Shown piece by piece: positions 9,003-17,121 of a stretch of DNA of 28,596 nt (position 1 is the stretch's first letter; every line of letters begins with the position of its first letter). The notes beneath the pieces are model-generated. The model worked only from the letters and a program-made list of their open reading frames with translations, made no database searches and had not been told where the DNA came from. The position numbers were made by a program, and so were the translations under genes. Location: NCBI GenBank assembly GCA_030829155.1, contig JAURBD010000005.1, positions 1-28,596 on the forward strand, read 5' to 3'. The stretch is from Flavobacteriaceae bacterium (GTDB lineage Bacteria > Bacteroidota > Bacteroidia > Flavobacteriales > Flavobacteriaceae).

Positions 9003-9562
9003 AAATAATTTTAACTTTTTTGACCTTAGCTCTTTTCATTAGTTGTGATGAAGTGAAAAAGGCACCTAAACCAAAAACGACTGAAGTTACAATTCCAAAT
9101 TCCTTAAAAAGTTCAACGCTTGAAGGCGAAGAAATTCTTTTGGGAAAAATAACCTTAGCCCAATTAAAACTGTTTTCACCCTGGTATCAAAAGGAGTATG
9201 ATTTTTACAAGGTAAATACAGCTGAAGTTGAGGAATTAAAATCTCTATTGAAAGATTTTCAGATAACTTTACTTTTGGGAACTTGGTGCGAAGATAGTCA
9301 ACGAGAAGTTCCGCCAATGCTAAAAATATTAAAAGAATCAGGATTCGCAATCGAGGATGTGGAACTCATTGCAGTTTCAGAAGACAAGGATACACCTACT
9401 GGTCTCGAAAAAAAATATGACCTCTTCAATGTCCCCACTTTAATTTTTTTTAAAGACAATAAAGAATTGAATCGAATTGTAGAATTTCCTATCAAAACTT
9501 TGGAGCAGGACATGCTTAGCATTTTGAAAGGTGACGGCTACAAAAACGCATATGCAAAATGA
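8999..9562 (+). CDS. thioredoxin-fold lipoprotein with a single active-site cysteine
   Basis: A 187-residue exported protein. The N-terminus is a lipoprotein signal (hydrophobic stretch ending LFISC, lipid-carrying Cys16). A thioredoxin-like domain follows, with LLLGTWCEDSQREVPPM (W96, C97) at the active-site position and a NVPTLIFFKDNKE strand carrying the cis-Pro. The motif is WCEDS rather than WCxxC, so the resolving Cys is absent and a normal dithiol oxidoreductase cycle is unlikely; a monothiol role is possible. It overlaps gpmI and map by 4 bases at each end, so it is translationally coupled to them although it acts outside the cytoplasm. Confidence 0.75.
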   Translation: MKIILTFLTLALFISCDEVKKAPKPKTTEVTIPNSLKSSTLEGEEILLGKITLAQLKLFSPWYQKEYDFYKVNTAEVEELKSLLKDFQITLLLGTWCEDSQREVPPMLKILKESGFAIEDVELIAVSEDKDTPTGLEKKYDLFNVPTLIFFKDNKELNRIVEFPIKTLEQDMLSILKGDGYKNAYAK

Positions 9563-10383
9563 GCGCTGTTGTTCTAAAAAATAGAGAGGAAATTGAATTG
9601 ATGCGAGAAAGTGCATTGATTGTTTCTAAGACACTAGGAATGCTTGCTGGTGAAGTTAAACCTGGAGTAAGTAGCTTAGAATTGGATGCAAAAGCAGAGG
9701 AGTTTATTCGAGATCATGGAGCAGTTCCAGGTTTTTTGGGACTCTATGATTTTCCCAATACACTTTGCATGAGTCCAAACGCACAGGTAGTGCATGGAAT
9801 CCCAAATAAAGGTCCTTTACAAGAGGGAGATATTATTTCGATCGATTGTGGCGCACTCAAAAATGGTTTTTATGGAGATCATGCCTACACCTTTGCAGTA
9901 GGCGAAATTGATCCCAAAACAGAAAAACTTTTACGCATTACCAAAGAGTCTTTGTACAAAGGAATTGCCGAATTTAAAAATGGAAATCGCATTGGAGATC
10001 TTGCTTTTGCCATTCAAAACCATGCAGAGGCTGAGGGGTATGGTGTGGTTCGAGAATTAATTGGTCATGGTTTAGGTACAGAAATGCACGAAGGTCCAGA
10101 GGTACCCAATTATGGAAAAAGAGGCCGTGGTAAAAAATTCTTAGATGGAATGGTTCTGGCTATTGAACCTATGATCAACAGAGGAACCCACCGAATCAAA
10201 CAACTAAATGATGGATGGACTATTTTAACTGCTGACGGTTTACCTAGTGCACATTTTGAACATGATGTGGCTTTGATAGAGGGAAAACCCGAACTGCTCT
10301 CTACCTTTCAATACATTTATGAAACTCTTGGCATTGAAAGTGATGAGGAAACTCCCTTTCGAAAAGAAGCCTTTATTTTATGA
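9559..10383 (+). CDS. map: type I methionine aminopeptidase
   Basis: Cytoplasmic metalloprotease that removes the initiator Met. It has 274 residues of the pita-bread fold, with all five metal ligands visible: D96 and D107 (IDCGALKNGFYGDH), H170 (GHGLG), E203 (AIEPM) and E234 (AHFEHDVAL). Substrate-site H79 and H177 (TEMHEGP) are also present. There is no zinc-finger N-terminal extension. The ATG overlaps the preceding stop and its own stop overlaps the methyltransferase start, each by 4 bases. Confidence 0.97.
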   Translation: MSAVVLKNREEIELMRESALIVSKTLGMLAGEVKPGVSSLELDAKAEEFIRDHGAVPGFLGLYDFPNTLCMSPNAQVVHGIPNKGPLQEGDIISIDCGALKNGFYGDHAYTFAVGEIDPKTEKLLRITKESLYKGIAEFKNGNRIGDLAFAIQNHAEAEGYGVVRELIGHGLGTEMHEGPEVPNYGKRGRGKKFLDGMVLAIEPMINRGTHRIKQLNDGWTILTADGLPSAHFEHDVALIEGKPELLSTFQYIYETLGIESDEETPFRKEAFIL

Positions 10384-11135
10384 AGTTGATTCTCAACCTT
10401 GTGCCCAGAACTTGGTTAATACAACTAAGTATCTTATTTCGTCCCCTTATTAAACTTTACTACATGGGTAATCGCTTTACGGATCCCATTGACGGTAGTA
10501 GCTACCGCAAATTTTTACCTTACGGATATCAAAAATTACGTGAAAACGCTCTCTGTCCCGGAACCTTGTCGCTGGAGCGACATCGTCTTTTGTGGCTTTA
10601 TTTAGAACGAGAAACTTCTTTTCTAGTTGATTCTATCAAAGTTTTACACGTAGCTCCCGAACAGGTTTTTTACAAAAAATTCAAATCTTTTTCGCATTGG
10701 GATTACACAACAACCGACCTTTTTTCTCCTTTAGCAGATGTGAAAGCTGATTTATGTAAGCTTCCTTTTGAATCAAACACCTATGACTTAATACTCTGCA
10801 ATCATGTTCTGGAACATATTCAAAATGATGAAAAAGCAATAAAAGAAATTTACAGGGTTTTAAAACCGGCAGGAACAGCAATTCTTCAAGTTCCTTTAGA
10901 TGAAAACAGAAATACCACATTTGAGGACAACAGCATCGTGGATCCCAAAGAACGCACAAGAATTTTTGGACAATATGACCATGTCAGAATTTATGGGAAA
11001 GATTATTATGATCGATTAAAATCTTCAGGTTTTGAAGCAAGAGCTGTTGATTTCATAAATACCTTATCAGAAAGCGAACAAGAAAAATTTGGATTGCCCA
11101 AGGATGAGCGGATACCCCTGGTCACAAAAAGTTAA
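10380..11135 (+). CDS. class I SAM-dependent methyltransferase
   Basis: A 251-residue protein with a Methyltransf_11-type Rossmann domain from about residue 80. VLHVAPEQVF stands where the glycine-rich motif I would be, followed by DVKADLCKLPFESNTYDLIL and then NHVLEHIQNDEKAIKEIYRVLKPAG, the motif IV/post-motif region typical of the family. The glycine-rich loop is atypical. The substrate cannot be read from sequence. It is the last gene of the gpmI-map set and ends 1 base from the convergent apbE stop. Confidence 0.8.
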   Translation: MKLILNLVPRTWLIQLSILFRPLIKLYYMGNRFTDPIDGSSYRKFLPYGYQKLRENALCPGTLSLERHRLLWLYLERETSFLVDSIKVLHVAPEQVFYKKFKSFSHWDYTTTDLFSPLADVKADLCKLPFESNTYDLILCNHVLEHIQNDEKAIKEIYRVLKPAGTAILQVPLDENRNTTFEDNSIVDPKERTRIFGQYDHVRIYGKDYYDRLKSSGFEARAVDFINTLSESEQEKFGLPKDERIPLVTKS

Positions 11136-11136
11136 A

Positions 11137-12123
11137 CTACTTGTTCCATCCTTTGGAAAAATATTGCTTTATGGTGTCTTGGCTTGCAGTAATCCAGTAA
11201 GCCTCTGTGTTGGGTAAAGACTCAATCATTTCGATACTTTTATCTAGTGGCATTACCATCAGAGCAGTGGCATACGCATCTGCTGTCATACAATCTGAAG
11301 CAATTACGGATGCACTCAAAACAGTTGACTTAAAAGCGGCTCCGTTAAGAGGGTTTATCGAATGAACATAGCGTTCACCTGTAACCTCATCGATCTTAAA
11401 TTTTCGATAATTTCCAGATGTAGCAATTGCTTGATCTTTTAAAGTTAAAGTTTGAATCAATTTCCGACCCTCATTTTGATTTGGATCATCTATGGCAATT
11501 CGCCAAGGATTTGATGATTTTGGATTTTTACCTCGAGCAACAATTTCGCCACCAATTTCTATCAGAAAATCTGTTGCGCCTTGAAGCTCTAAATAAGTAG
11601 CCAAAAGGTCAACGGAATACCCTTTTGCCAGGGCGTTAAAATCGAGATAAGTTGCAATATTGTTTTTGAATACAGTGCCTTCTGGAGTCAATTTTACTTT
11701 ATCCCAGCCTGTTATGCTTTGCAAAAAATCTTTCTTTTGATCGGTAAGAATTTCAGGTTTATTTTCAGGGCCAAAGCCATAGGCATTTACCCAAGATCCA
11801 ACTGTGGGATCAAAATAACCTTCCGTCTTGTTCCATACTTCAGTACTTTTTTCAAAAACTCTTTTGAAATGAATATCAACAGTTAACAATGAATCTCCCT
11901 GATTTATTTTAGAGATGTCCGAATCGGGGAGATAAGTAGACATGGAAGAGTTGATTACTGTAAACAGAGAGTCTATTCCCATTTGAATCTGATCGGGACT
12001 TACATTGATTTCACCGTATTGAACCGAATATGTTGTCCCCAAAGCAAAACCTTGATGCTTTTCTATCTGCTGACTGTCTTTACAACCAACAAACAAAAAA
12101 CAAACAAAAAAAAAATTACGCAT
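11137..12123 (-). CDS. apbE: FAD:protein FMN transferase
   Basis: Transfers FMN from FAD onto a Thr of target proteins, classically NqrB and NqrC of the Na+-pumping NQR. The 328 residues begin with a lipoprotein signal (FLFVGC, Cys14), so it is membrane-anchored on the outer face of the inner membrane. Family motifs present: FALGTTYSV near 26-34, NALAKGYSVD near 163-172, GGEIVARG at 191-198, HSINPLNG at 254-261, and the metal-binding DCMTADA (D277 to A283). It overlaps the upstream 119-codon gene by 8 bases and lies downstream of nqrF, so context strongly supports a role in NQR flavinylation. Confidence 0.95.
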   Translation of the reverse strand: MRNFFFVCFLFVGCKDSQQIEKHQGFALGTTYSVQYGEINVSPDQIQMGIDSLFTVINSSMSTYLPDSDISKINQGDSLLTVDIHFKRVFEKSTEVWNKTEGYFDPTVGSWVNAYGFGPENKPEILTDQKKDFLQSITGWDKVKLTPEGTVFKNNIATYLDFNALAKGYSVDLLATYLELQGATDFLIEIGGEIVARGKNPKSSNPWRIAIDDPNQNEGRKLIQTLTLKDQAIATSGNYRKFKIDEVTGERYVHSINPLNGAAFKSTVLSASVIASDCMTADAYATALMVMPLDKSIEMIESLPNTEAYWITASQDTIKQYFSKGWNK

Positions 12124-12475
12124 GATGTTCTATTTTTTGAAGTCCTTGAAAATTGATAGCATAAGGATCTTTTTTGGTCAAGGGTAGTTCATAGTTGTCA
12201 GCGTGAGCCAACCCTACTCCTGCATAATATGTTGTAGCCTCGAACTTTTCTGCATGAGAACGAACTTTATCCATAAAGGCTTTATCATAGTCCAGAGGAT
12301 TGTTGGGGTAAGAAACTGAACGCACAATTACAAAGTGTAACTTTTTATCCTTTAGACAAACGAATTGAGGGTCTTTTTTGAGTTCTGAATTGACAGTCAT
12401 AAACTCAAAACCTTGTTCTTCCATTCTTTTCCCAACAACTTCCATCGCTAAGTTGTGTAGTTCTTGTTCAGTCAT
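12116..12475 (-). CDS. small conserved protein between nqrF and apbE, function unknown
   Basis: A 119-residue soluble protein with no signal peptide or membrane segment, mixed alpha/beta by composition, with a single Cys (in FVCLKDKKLHFVIVRSVS). I do not recognise a named domain. Similar short proteins in Bacteroidota are, as I recall, sometimes labelled as NqrF-related, but this one has no [2Fe-2S] Cys cluster or flavin motif, so that name is not supported by sequence. It overlaps apbE by 8 bases and follows the nqr operon, which suggests a link to NQR assembly or flavinylation; that is inference. Confidence 0.8.
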   Translation of the reverse strand: MTEQELHNLAMEVVGKRMEEQGFEFMTVNSELKKDPQFVCLKDKKLHFVIVRSVSYPNNPLDYDKAFMDKVRSHAEKFEATTYYAGVGLAHADNYELPLTKKDPYAINFQGLQKIEHHA

Positions 12476-12487
12476 AAATTTACATTT

Positions 12488-12519
12488 AAAAAAAGGTGGC
12501 TCACATGAGCCACCTTTTT
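12488..12519 (-). terminator. intrinsic terminator after nqrF
   Basis: On the minus strand the sequence forms a perfect inverted repeat, TGAGCCACCTTTTT against AAAAAGGTGGCTCA, with only two central bases between the arms. The GC-rich core GGTGGCTCA is followed by seven T in the direction of nqr transcription. It starts 5 bases past the nqrF stop and ends 12 bases before the next ATG, so it separates the six nqr genes from the small gene plus apbE. The A-rich 5' side means it could also work for readthrough from the other strand. Confidence 0.85.
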
Positions 12520-12524
12520 AAATA

Positions 12525-13820
12525 TTATCCTCCAAAATCGTCGAAACGAACATTTTCTGGTGGGATTCCAAAGTCATCAGACATCCGTTCTACCGCCTGG
12601 TTCATTAATGGCGGTCCACAGAAGTAAACTTCGATATCCTCTGGAGCTTCATGTTTTGATAAGTAGTTGTCGATTACTACTTGGTGAACAAAGCCTTTAA
12701 AGCCATCACCTTCTCCATCGAGTCCTTCTTTAACCTTCCAGTTATCTTCCTCAAGAGGTTCGGATAAGGCAACATAAAATTTAAAATTAGGGAAATCTTT
12801 TTCGAGAGCACGGAAGTGATCTAAATAGAAAAGTTCTCTCTTTGAACGTCCTCCATACCAAAACGTAACCTTACGTCTAGTTTTTAAAGTTCTAAAGAGT
12901 TCATACAGGTGTGATCGCATTGGTGCCATCCCAGCACCACCACCAACATAGAGCATTTCAGACTCTGAGGGGTTTATGAAAAATTCACCAAAAGGCCCAG
13001 AAATGGTAACCTTATCTCCTGGTTTTTTTGAGAAAATATATGAAGAAGCAATTCCAGGATTAACATCCATCCATCCATTTTTATTTCGATCCCATGGTGG
13101 AGTTGCAATACGAACATTTAACATTACTTCTTTACCTTCTGCAGGGTAAGAAGCCATAGAATAAGCTCGCTCCACGGACTCTGGATTTTTCATTGTCAAA
13201 GGCCACAAATTGAAATTATCCCATTCCATTTTAAACTTGTCAGGTTCTCCGGGGTGTTCCTCTGGGTGAGCGGAAATGTCGATATCAGAATATTTAACCT
13301 CGCATTCTGGGATTTCAATCTGAATGTATCCACCAGCCTTGTAATCCATCTCTTCAGGTAGCTCAACTACAAACTCTTTGATGAAGGAGGCAACATTCCA
13401 ATTACGAACTACAGTTGCTTCCCATTTTTTAATTCCAAAGACCTCTTCAGGAACTTGGATTACCATATTTTCTTTTACCTTTACTTGACAACCTAAACGC
13501 CATCCGTCTGCGATTTCTTTGCGAGAAAAATGGGGTTTTTCAGTAGGAAGAATTTCTCCTCCACCTTCCATAATTTGACATTTACACTGAATGCAGGTAC
13601 CTCCTCCACCACAAGCTGATGGTAAAAATATTTTGTTATTCCCTAGAGTAGTTAATAATGTACTCCCTGATGAAACTTCAATATTGTTTTCACCATTGAT
13701 CATCAAGGCAACTGGCCCTGAAGGCATTAGCTTTGCTTTAGCCCCCAACAACATTCCTACCAATAAAAATATGATTAATAAGAAAACAACAATACTCGCT
13801 AAAATAATAGAATAATCCAT
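12525..13820 (-). CDS. nqrF: Na+-translocating NADH:quinone reductase subunit F
   Basis: NADH-oxidising entry subunit of the NQR sodium pump. One N-terminal membrane helix (about 3-26) is followed by a plant-type [2Fe-2S] domain with C70, C76, C79 (SACGGGGTCIQC) and C111. A ferredoxin-reductase module follows: FAD site RAYSMASYP and NADH-binding GGGAGMAPMRSH with a C-terminal FCGPPLMN. The 431-residue length is normal for Bacteroidota NqrF. It is the last gene of nqrABCDEF and begins 8 bases after the nqrE stop. Confidence 0.98.
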   Translation of the reverse strand: MDYSIILASIVVFLLIIFLLVGMLLGAKAKLMPSGPVALMINGENNIEVSSGSTLLTTLGNNKIFLPSACGGGGTCIQCKCQIMEGGGEILPTEKPHFSRKEIADGWRLGCQVKVKENMVIQVPEEVFGIKKWEATVVRNWNVASFIKEFVVELPEEMDYKAGGYIQIEIPECEVKYSDIDISAHPEEHPGEPDKFKMEWDNFNLWPLTMKNPESVERAYSMASYPAEGKEVMLNVRIATPPWDRNKNGWMDVNPGIASSYIFSKKPGDKVTISGPFGEFFINPSESEMLYVGGGAGMAPMRSHLYELFRTLKTRRKVTFWYGGRSKRELFYLDHFRALEKDFPNFKFYVALSEPLEEDNWKVKEGLDGEGDGFKGFVHQVVIDNYLSKHEAPEDIEVYFCGPPLMNQAVERMSDDFGIPPENVRFDDFGG

Positions 13821-13828
13821 AAATGATT

Positions 13829-14446
13829 TTATAATTTAATACCCATGAAACTCATAAATCCAATTGCCATCAAACCTGTAATTATAAAGGTGATTCCAAG
13901 ACCTCGAAGAGGTGCAGGAACGTTTGAATAGGTTATTTTTTCTCGAATTGCTGCTATGGCAATAATTGCCAAAAACCATCCAATTCCAGATCCAAATCCG
14001 TAAACTCCTGATTCGAGTACCCCACCAAAATCTTTTTGTTGCATAAATAGTGATCCACCCAGGATTGCACAGTTTACTGCAATTAGAGGTAAAAATATCC
14101 CTAAGGCTCCATAGAGAGCAGGAGCAAATTTTTCTACAATCATCTCTACCAATTGTACCATTGACGCAATAACAGCAATAAACATGATAAAGCTTAAAAA
14201 ACTAAGATCAATTGATGCGTATTCTGAATCTAGCCAAGTTAATGCACCTGGCTTAAGCAAATAGGTGTCTAATAAAAAGTTGATCGGTACCGTAATTGAT
14301 AGAACAAATATTACAGCAAATCCTAAACCAACTGCGGTTTTCACTGTTTTTGATACTGCCAAATAGGAACACATCCCTAAGAAGTAAGCAAATATCATAT
14401 TCTCAATGAAGATACTTTTGACAAATAAATTAATGTATGATTCCAT
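13829..14446 (-). CDS. nqrE: Na+-translocating NADH:quinone reductase subunit E
   Basis: Integral membrane subunit with about six hydrophobic helices in 205 residues. With NqrD it forms the inverted-topology pair that holds the intramembrane iron-sulfur cofactor of NQR. The start MESYINLFVKSIFIENMIFAYFLGMC is typical, with the conserved Cys of the first half (MCSYLA, Cys26) and a second in the second half (NCAILGG). It begins 3 bases after the nqrD stop. Confidence 0.97.
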   Translation of the reverse strand: MESYINLFVKSIFIENMIFAYFLGMCSYLAVSKTVKTAVGLGFAVIFVLSITVPINFLLDTYLLKPGALTWLDSEYASIDLSFLSFIMFIAVIASMVQLVEMIVEKFAPALYGALGIFLPLIAVNCAILGGSLFMQQKDFGGVLESGVYGFGSGIGWFLAIIAIAAIREKITYSNVPAPLRGLGITFIITGLMAIGFMSFMGIKL

Positions 14447-14449
14447 GAT

Positions 14450-15142
14450 TTAGTTTTTTTCAATGAGTTTACGGTTTCTTGAACGTTGAATCCAAATAAA
14501 GATTCCAACAGTAATCAATGCCATGGGAGACAAGAGCATTAAACCGTTGTTTTCGTACCCCATTTCATAAAGTGCATCTGGTACTACTTGATATCCGAAT
14601 AGTTTTCCAGAACCAAATAATTCCCTGAAAAATGCCACAACAATTAAAATAAATCCATATCCTGCTGCATTACCAACTCCATCTAAAAATGATGCCCAAG
14701 GGCGATTGGCTAAAGCAAATGCCTCGAGTCTTCCCATTACGATACAATTGGTTATGATCAGTCCGATGAAAATGGATAGCTCCTTGTAGACGTCATATGC
14801 ATAAGCTTTGAGTACTTGATCTACCAATACTACCATTGCAGCAACAACTACTAATTGAACAATGATTCGAATACGGTTAGGAATCAAATTTCTTAGCAAT
14901 GAAATAATGACATTAGAAGCCGCCATTACAACAACAACCGAGATACTCATTACAATGGCTGGTTTGAGTTGAACGGTAATCGCTAATGCAGAACAAATAC
15001 CCAAAACCTGAACGGTAATTGGGTTGTTATCATCCATTGGATCAGATAACAAGGCTCTGTTCTTTTTTGAAAACAAAGCTTCTTTGCCTTTATTGACAAA
15101 AAATAAACTTGGTTTTTTTGGAGGTGTGTTTTTTTGCTTCAT
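14450..15142 (-). CDS. nqrD: Na+-translocating NADH:quinone reductase subunit D
   Basis: Membrane partner of NqrE, with about six helices and conserved Cys in GICSAL and TNCIVMGR. The frame is open back to an ATG at 15181, but that would overlap nqrC by 35 bases. The ATG at 15142 lies 4 bases past the nqrC stop and gives 230 residues (MKQKNTPPKKPS...). Canonical NqrD begins near the LLSDPMDDNNPITVQVLGIC stretch, so even this start leaves a basic N-terminal extension of about 25 residues, seemingly lineage-specific. Confidence 0.95.
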   Translation of the reverse strand: MKQKNTPPKKPSLFFVNKGKEALFSKKNRALLSDPMDDNNPITVQVLGICSALAITVQLKPAIVMSISVVVVMAASNVIISLLRNLIPNRIRIIVQLVVVAAMVVLVDQVLKAYAYDVYKELSIFIGLIITNCIVMGRLEAFALANRPWASFLDGVGNAAGYGFILIVVAFFRELFGSGKLFGYQVVPDALYEMGYENNGLMLLSPMALITVGIFIWIQRSRNRKLIEKN

Positions 15143-15146
15143 GAAA

Positions 15147-15950
15147 TTAATTTTGGTAAGCAATTGTATTGGTTTCTTCAACTACTTCTTGAGCCGGAAC
15201 TTCTTCAATAATCTCTTCTATTACTTCCTCTGTCGGGGTTGCCTGAGTCAATTTAAAATATGGTGTGTAATGAGCTAAACGTTCCGAGATCATATCCGTA
15301 ACACCATCGCCAGTTATTGTTGCTCCAGAAATTGCATCAACCTCATGGTCGTCTTTATCCAAACCATTTGGGTCATTGTTGGTTTTGGAAACTGCAATTC
15401 CAACAAGTTTACCGTCAGTATCAAATATGGTCTCACCAACAAAACGATCTTGAAACCACTTTTGTGTTATCTCTGCACCTAATCCAGCTGTTTCACCTTG
15501 ATGGTCAAAAACTACACCCTTAATTGTTTTCATATCACTCTCTAAAGCAATATACCCCCAAATAGCATTCCATAAACCTGCACCACGTAAAGGAACAATG
15601 TAAAAAGTTTGAGCTTCTACTTCAGCAACATACAAAGGAAACCGTTGTTGTTCAACAGGCTTTTTTACTTCTGTGCCCAATTGAATTTTAAATGCATTCG
15701 CTTCCTCATCGGGAACACCCTTGAGTGTTAATGCCAGTTGTTGCTTTATGTATTCATTGTACAAATTTTCAGCTCCATCTCGATCAGTATTGATTCCGAT
15801 AGTAGAAAGAATGTTTTGCATTTGTTCTTTACGAACATTTTCATTTTGTTTTTCTTTGAGTGATATTGAGGTATAAGCCAAAGAAGAGGCTACTACAAAT
15901 ACCATAATTGTGGCAAAAAGAAAAGTGTATGAATTACTGTCTCTGTTCAT
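15147..15950 (-). CDS. nqrC: Na+-translocating NADH:quinone reductase subunit C
   Basis: Periplasm-facing flavoprotein subunit anchored by one N-terminal helix (about 9-30). The FMN_bind domain carries the ApbE acceptor motif DAISGATIT; T211 is the expected covalent FMN site. The 267 residues include a C-terminal Glu-rich tail (EEVIEEIIEEVPAQEVVEE) not needed for the core fold. It starts 2 bases past nqrB. Confidence 0.97.
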   Translation of the reverse strand: MNRDSNSYTFLFATIMVFVVASSLAYTSISLKEKQNENVRKEQMQNILSTIGINTDRDGAENLYNEYIKQQLALTLKGVPDEEANAFKIQLGTEVKKPVEQQRFPLYVAEVEAQTFYIVPLRGAGLWNAIWGYIALESDMKTIKGVVFDHQGETAGLGAEITQKWFQDRFVGETIFDTDGKLVGIAVSKTNNDPNGLDKDDHEVDAISGATITGDGVTDMISERLAHYTPYFKLTQATPTEEVIEEIIEEVPAQEVVEETNTIAYQN

Positions 15951-15952
15951 AA

Positions 15953-17110
15953 TTAAGCTGTTTTAAGTTGAGCTGATGACCAACGCTTTTTTCGTTTTGA
16001 AATATTGGCTTCAACCACGTAGTGGTCAATTGTTGGTGCAAATACATTCATCAATAAAATTGCCAACATTACTCCTTCTGGGTAAGCAGGGTTGAATACT
16101 CGAATGAGGATACAAAAGACACCTACCAATACACCATAGATCCACTTTCCTTTGTTGGTTTGTGCTGCAGATACTGGATCAGTAGCCATAAATACAATAC
16201 CAAAGGCAAATCCTCCAACAACTAAATGATTCATCCATGGAAAACTCATTAGAGCATTTGCTCCCCAAAGATTAAATAAGAATCCCATTAGCGCCCCACC
16301 TATGATTCCTCCAATCATGATACGCCAGCTTCCAACACCTGTAAGAATAAGTATTAGTGCTCCTACTCCTACCCATAGTGCTGATGTTTCAGCAATTGAC
16401 CCAGGTATGGATCCATTGAACATTTCCATCATTGAATAACTCACATCATTACCAGCTGCCAGAGACCCAAGAATAGTCTCACCAGAAATTGCATCAACAT
16501 TTGAAGCCTCAGATACCCAAACTTTATTTCCAGACATGTATGTTGGATAAGCGAAAAAGGCAAAAGCTCTAGCTGTTAGTGCTGGATTCAAAATATTCAT
16601 TCCTGTTCCTCCAAATGCTTCTTTTGCGATCAAAACTGCAAAGGCAGTTGAAATACCAACCATCCATAAAGGAATATCAACAGGCATAATCATTGGAATT
16701 AAAAGCCCTGTTACCAGGTATCCCTCATTCACTTCATGGCCTCGATAAATTGCAAAAATAAATTCTATGGTCAAGCCTACTACATAAGACACAATTATCA
16801 TTGGAACAATTTTGTTCGCTCCATGGATAAATGCATCCATAAAAGTAAAAACTTCTCCAGTTTGTATAAAATATTGATATCCTGTATTGTAAATACCATA
16901 GATCAGTGCAGGGATAAGTGCAATAATCACGGTAACCATTGTACGTTTTAAGTCTACTGCATCTCTAATGTGAGCTCCTTTTTGAGTTGTATGATTGGGT
17001 ACAAACATAAAGGTGTCAAATGCATTTACAGCTGGGGCAAATTTCTCCCATTTTTCTCCTTTAGCAAAAGGTTTTTTTATTTGGTCAATTTTATTTCTTA
17101 AAAAACTCAT
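15953..17110 (-). CDS. nqrB: Na+-translocating NADH:quinone reductase subunit B
   Basis: Large membrane subunit of the NQR pump (385 residues, about ten hydrophobic helices) that carries a covalently bound FMN and riboflavin. Conserved segments include HIRDAVDLKRTM near 47-58, EVNEGYLVTGLLIPMIMP and GGTGMNILNPALTARAF. The region where the flavinylated Thr is expected reads DAISGETIL, with T212 as the probable acceptor; the usual SGAT is SGET here. It starts 11 bases past nqrA. Confidence 0.97.
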   Translation of the reverse strand: MSFLRNKIDQIKKPFAKGEKWEKFAPAVNAFDTFMFVPNHTTQKGAHIRDAVDLKRTMVTVIIALIPALIYGIYNTGYQYFIQTGEVFTFMDAFIHGANKIVPMIIVSYVVGLTIEFIFAIYRGHEVNEGYLVTGLLIPMIMPVDIPLWMVGISTAFAVLIAKEAFGGTGMNILNPALTARAFAFFAYPTYMSGNKVWVSEASNVDAISGETILGSLAAGNDVSYSMMEMFNGSIPGSIAETSALWVGVGALILILTGVGSWRIMIGGIIGGALMGFLFNLWGANALMSFPWMNHLVVGGFAFGIVFMATDPVSAAQTNKGKWIYGVLVGVFCILIRVFNPAYPEGVMLAILLMNVFAPTIDHYVVEANISKRKKRWSSAQLKTA

Positions 17111-17121
17111 ATGTATTGATT

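Noticed and set aside
9087..9522. Minus-strand open frames over the thioredoxin-like gene, and similar antisense frames over gpmI, nqr, tyrA and the aminotransferases
   Set aside because: They lie wholly inside well-supported genes on the other strand, have no recognisable domains and arise from low stop density opposite coding sequence.
12488..12519. The long inverted repeat as a mobile-element end or CRISPR repeat
   Set aside because: It occurs once here, has the A-run/T-run form of an intrinsic terminator and sits directly after a stop codon.
15143..15181. Upstream extension of nqrD to an ATG at 15181
   Set aside because: It would overlap nqrC by 35 bases and adds 13 residues with no family counterpart; the ATG at 15142 follows the nqrC stop by 4 bases.
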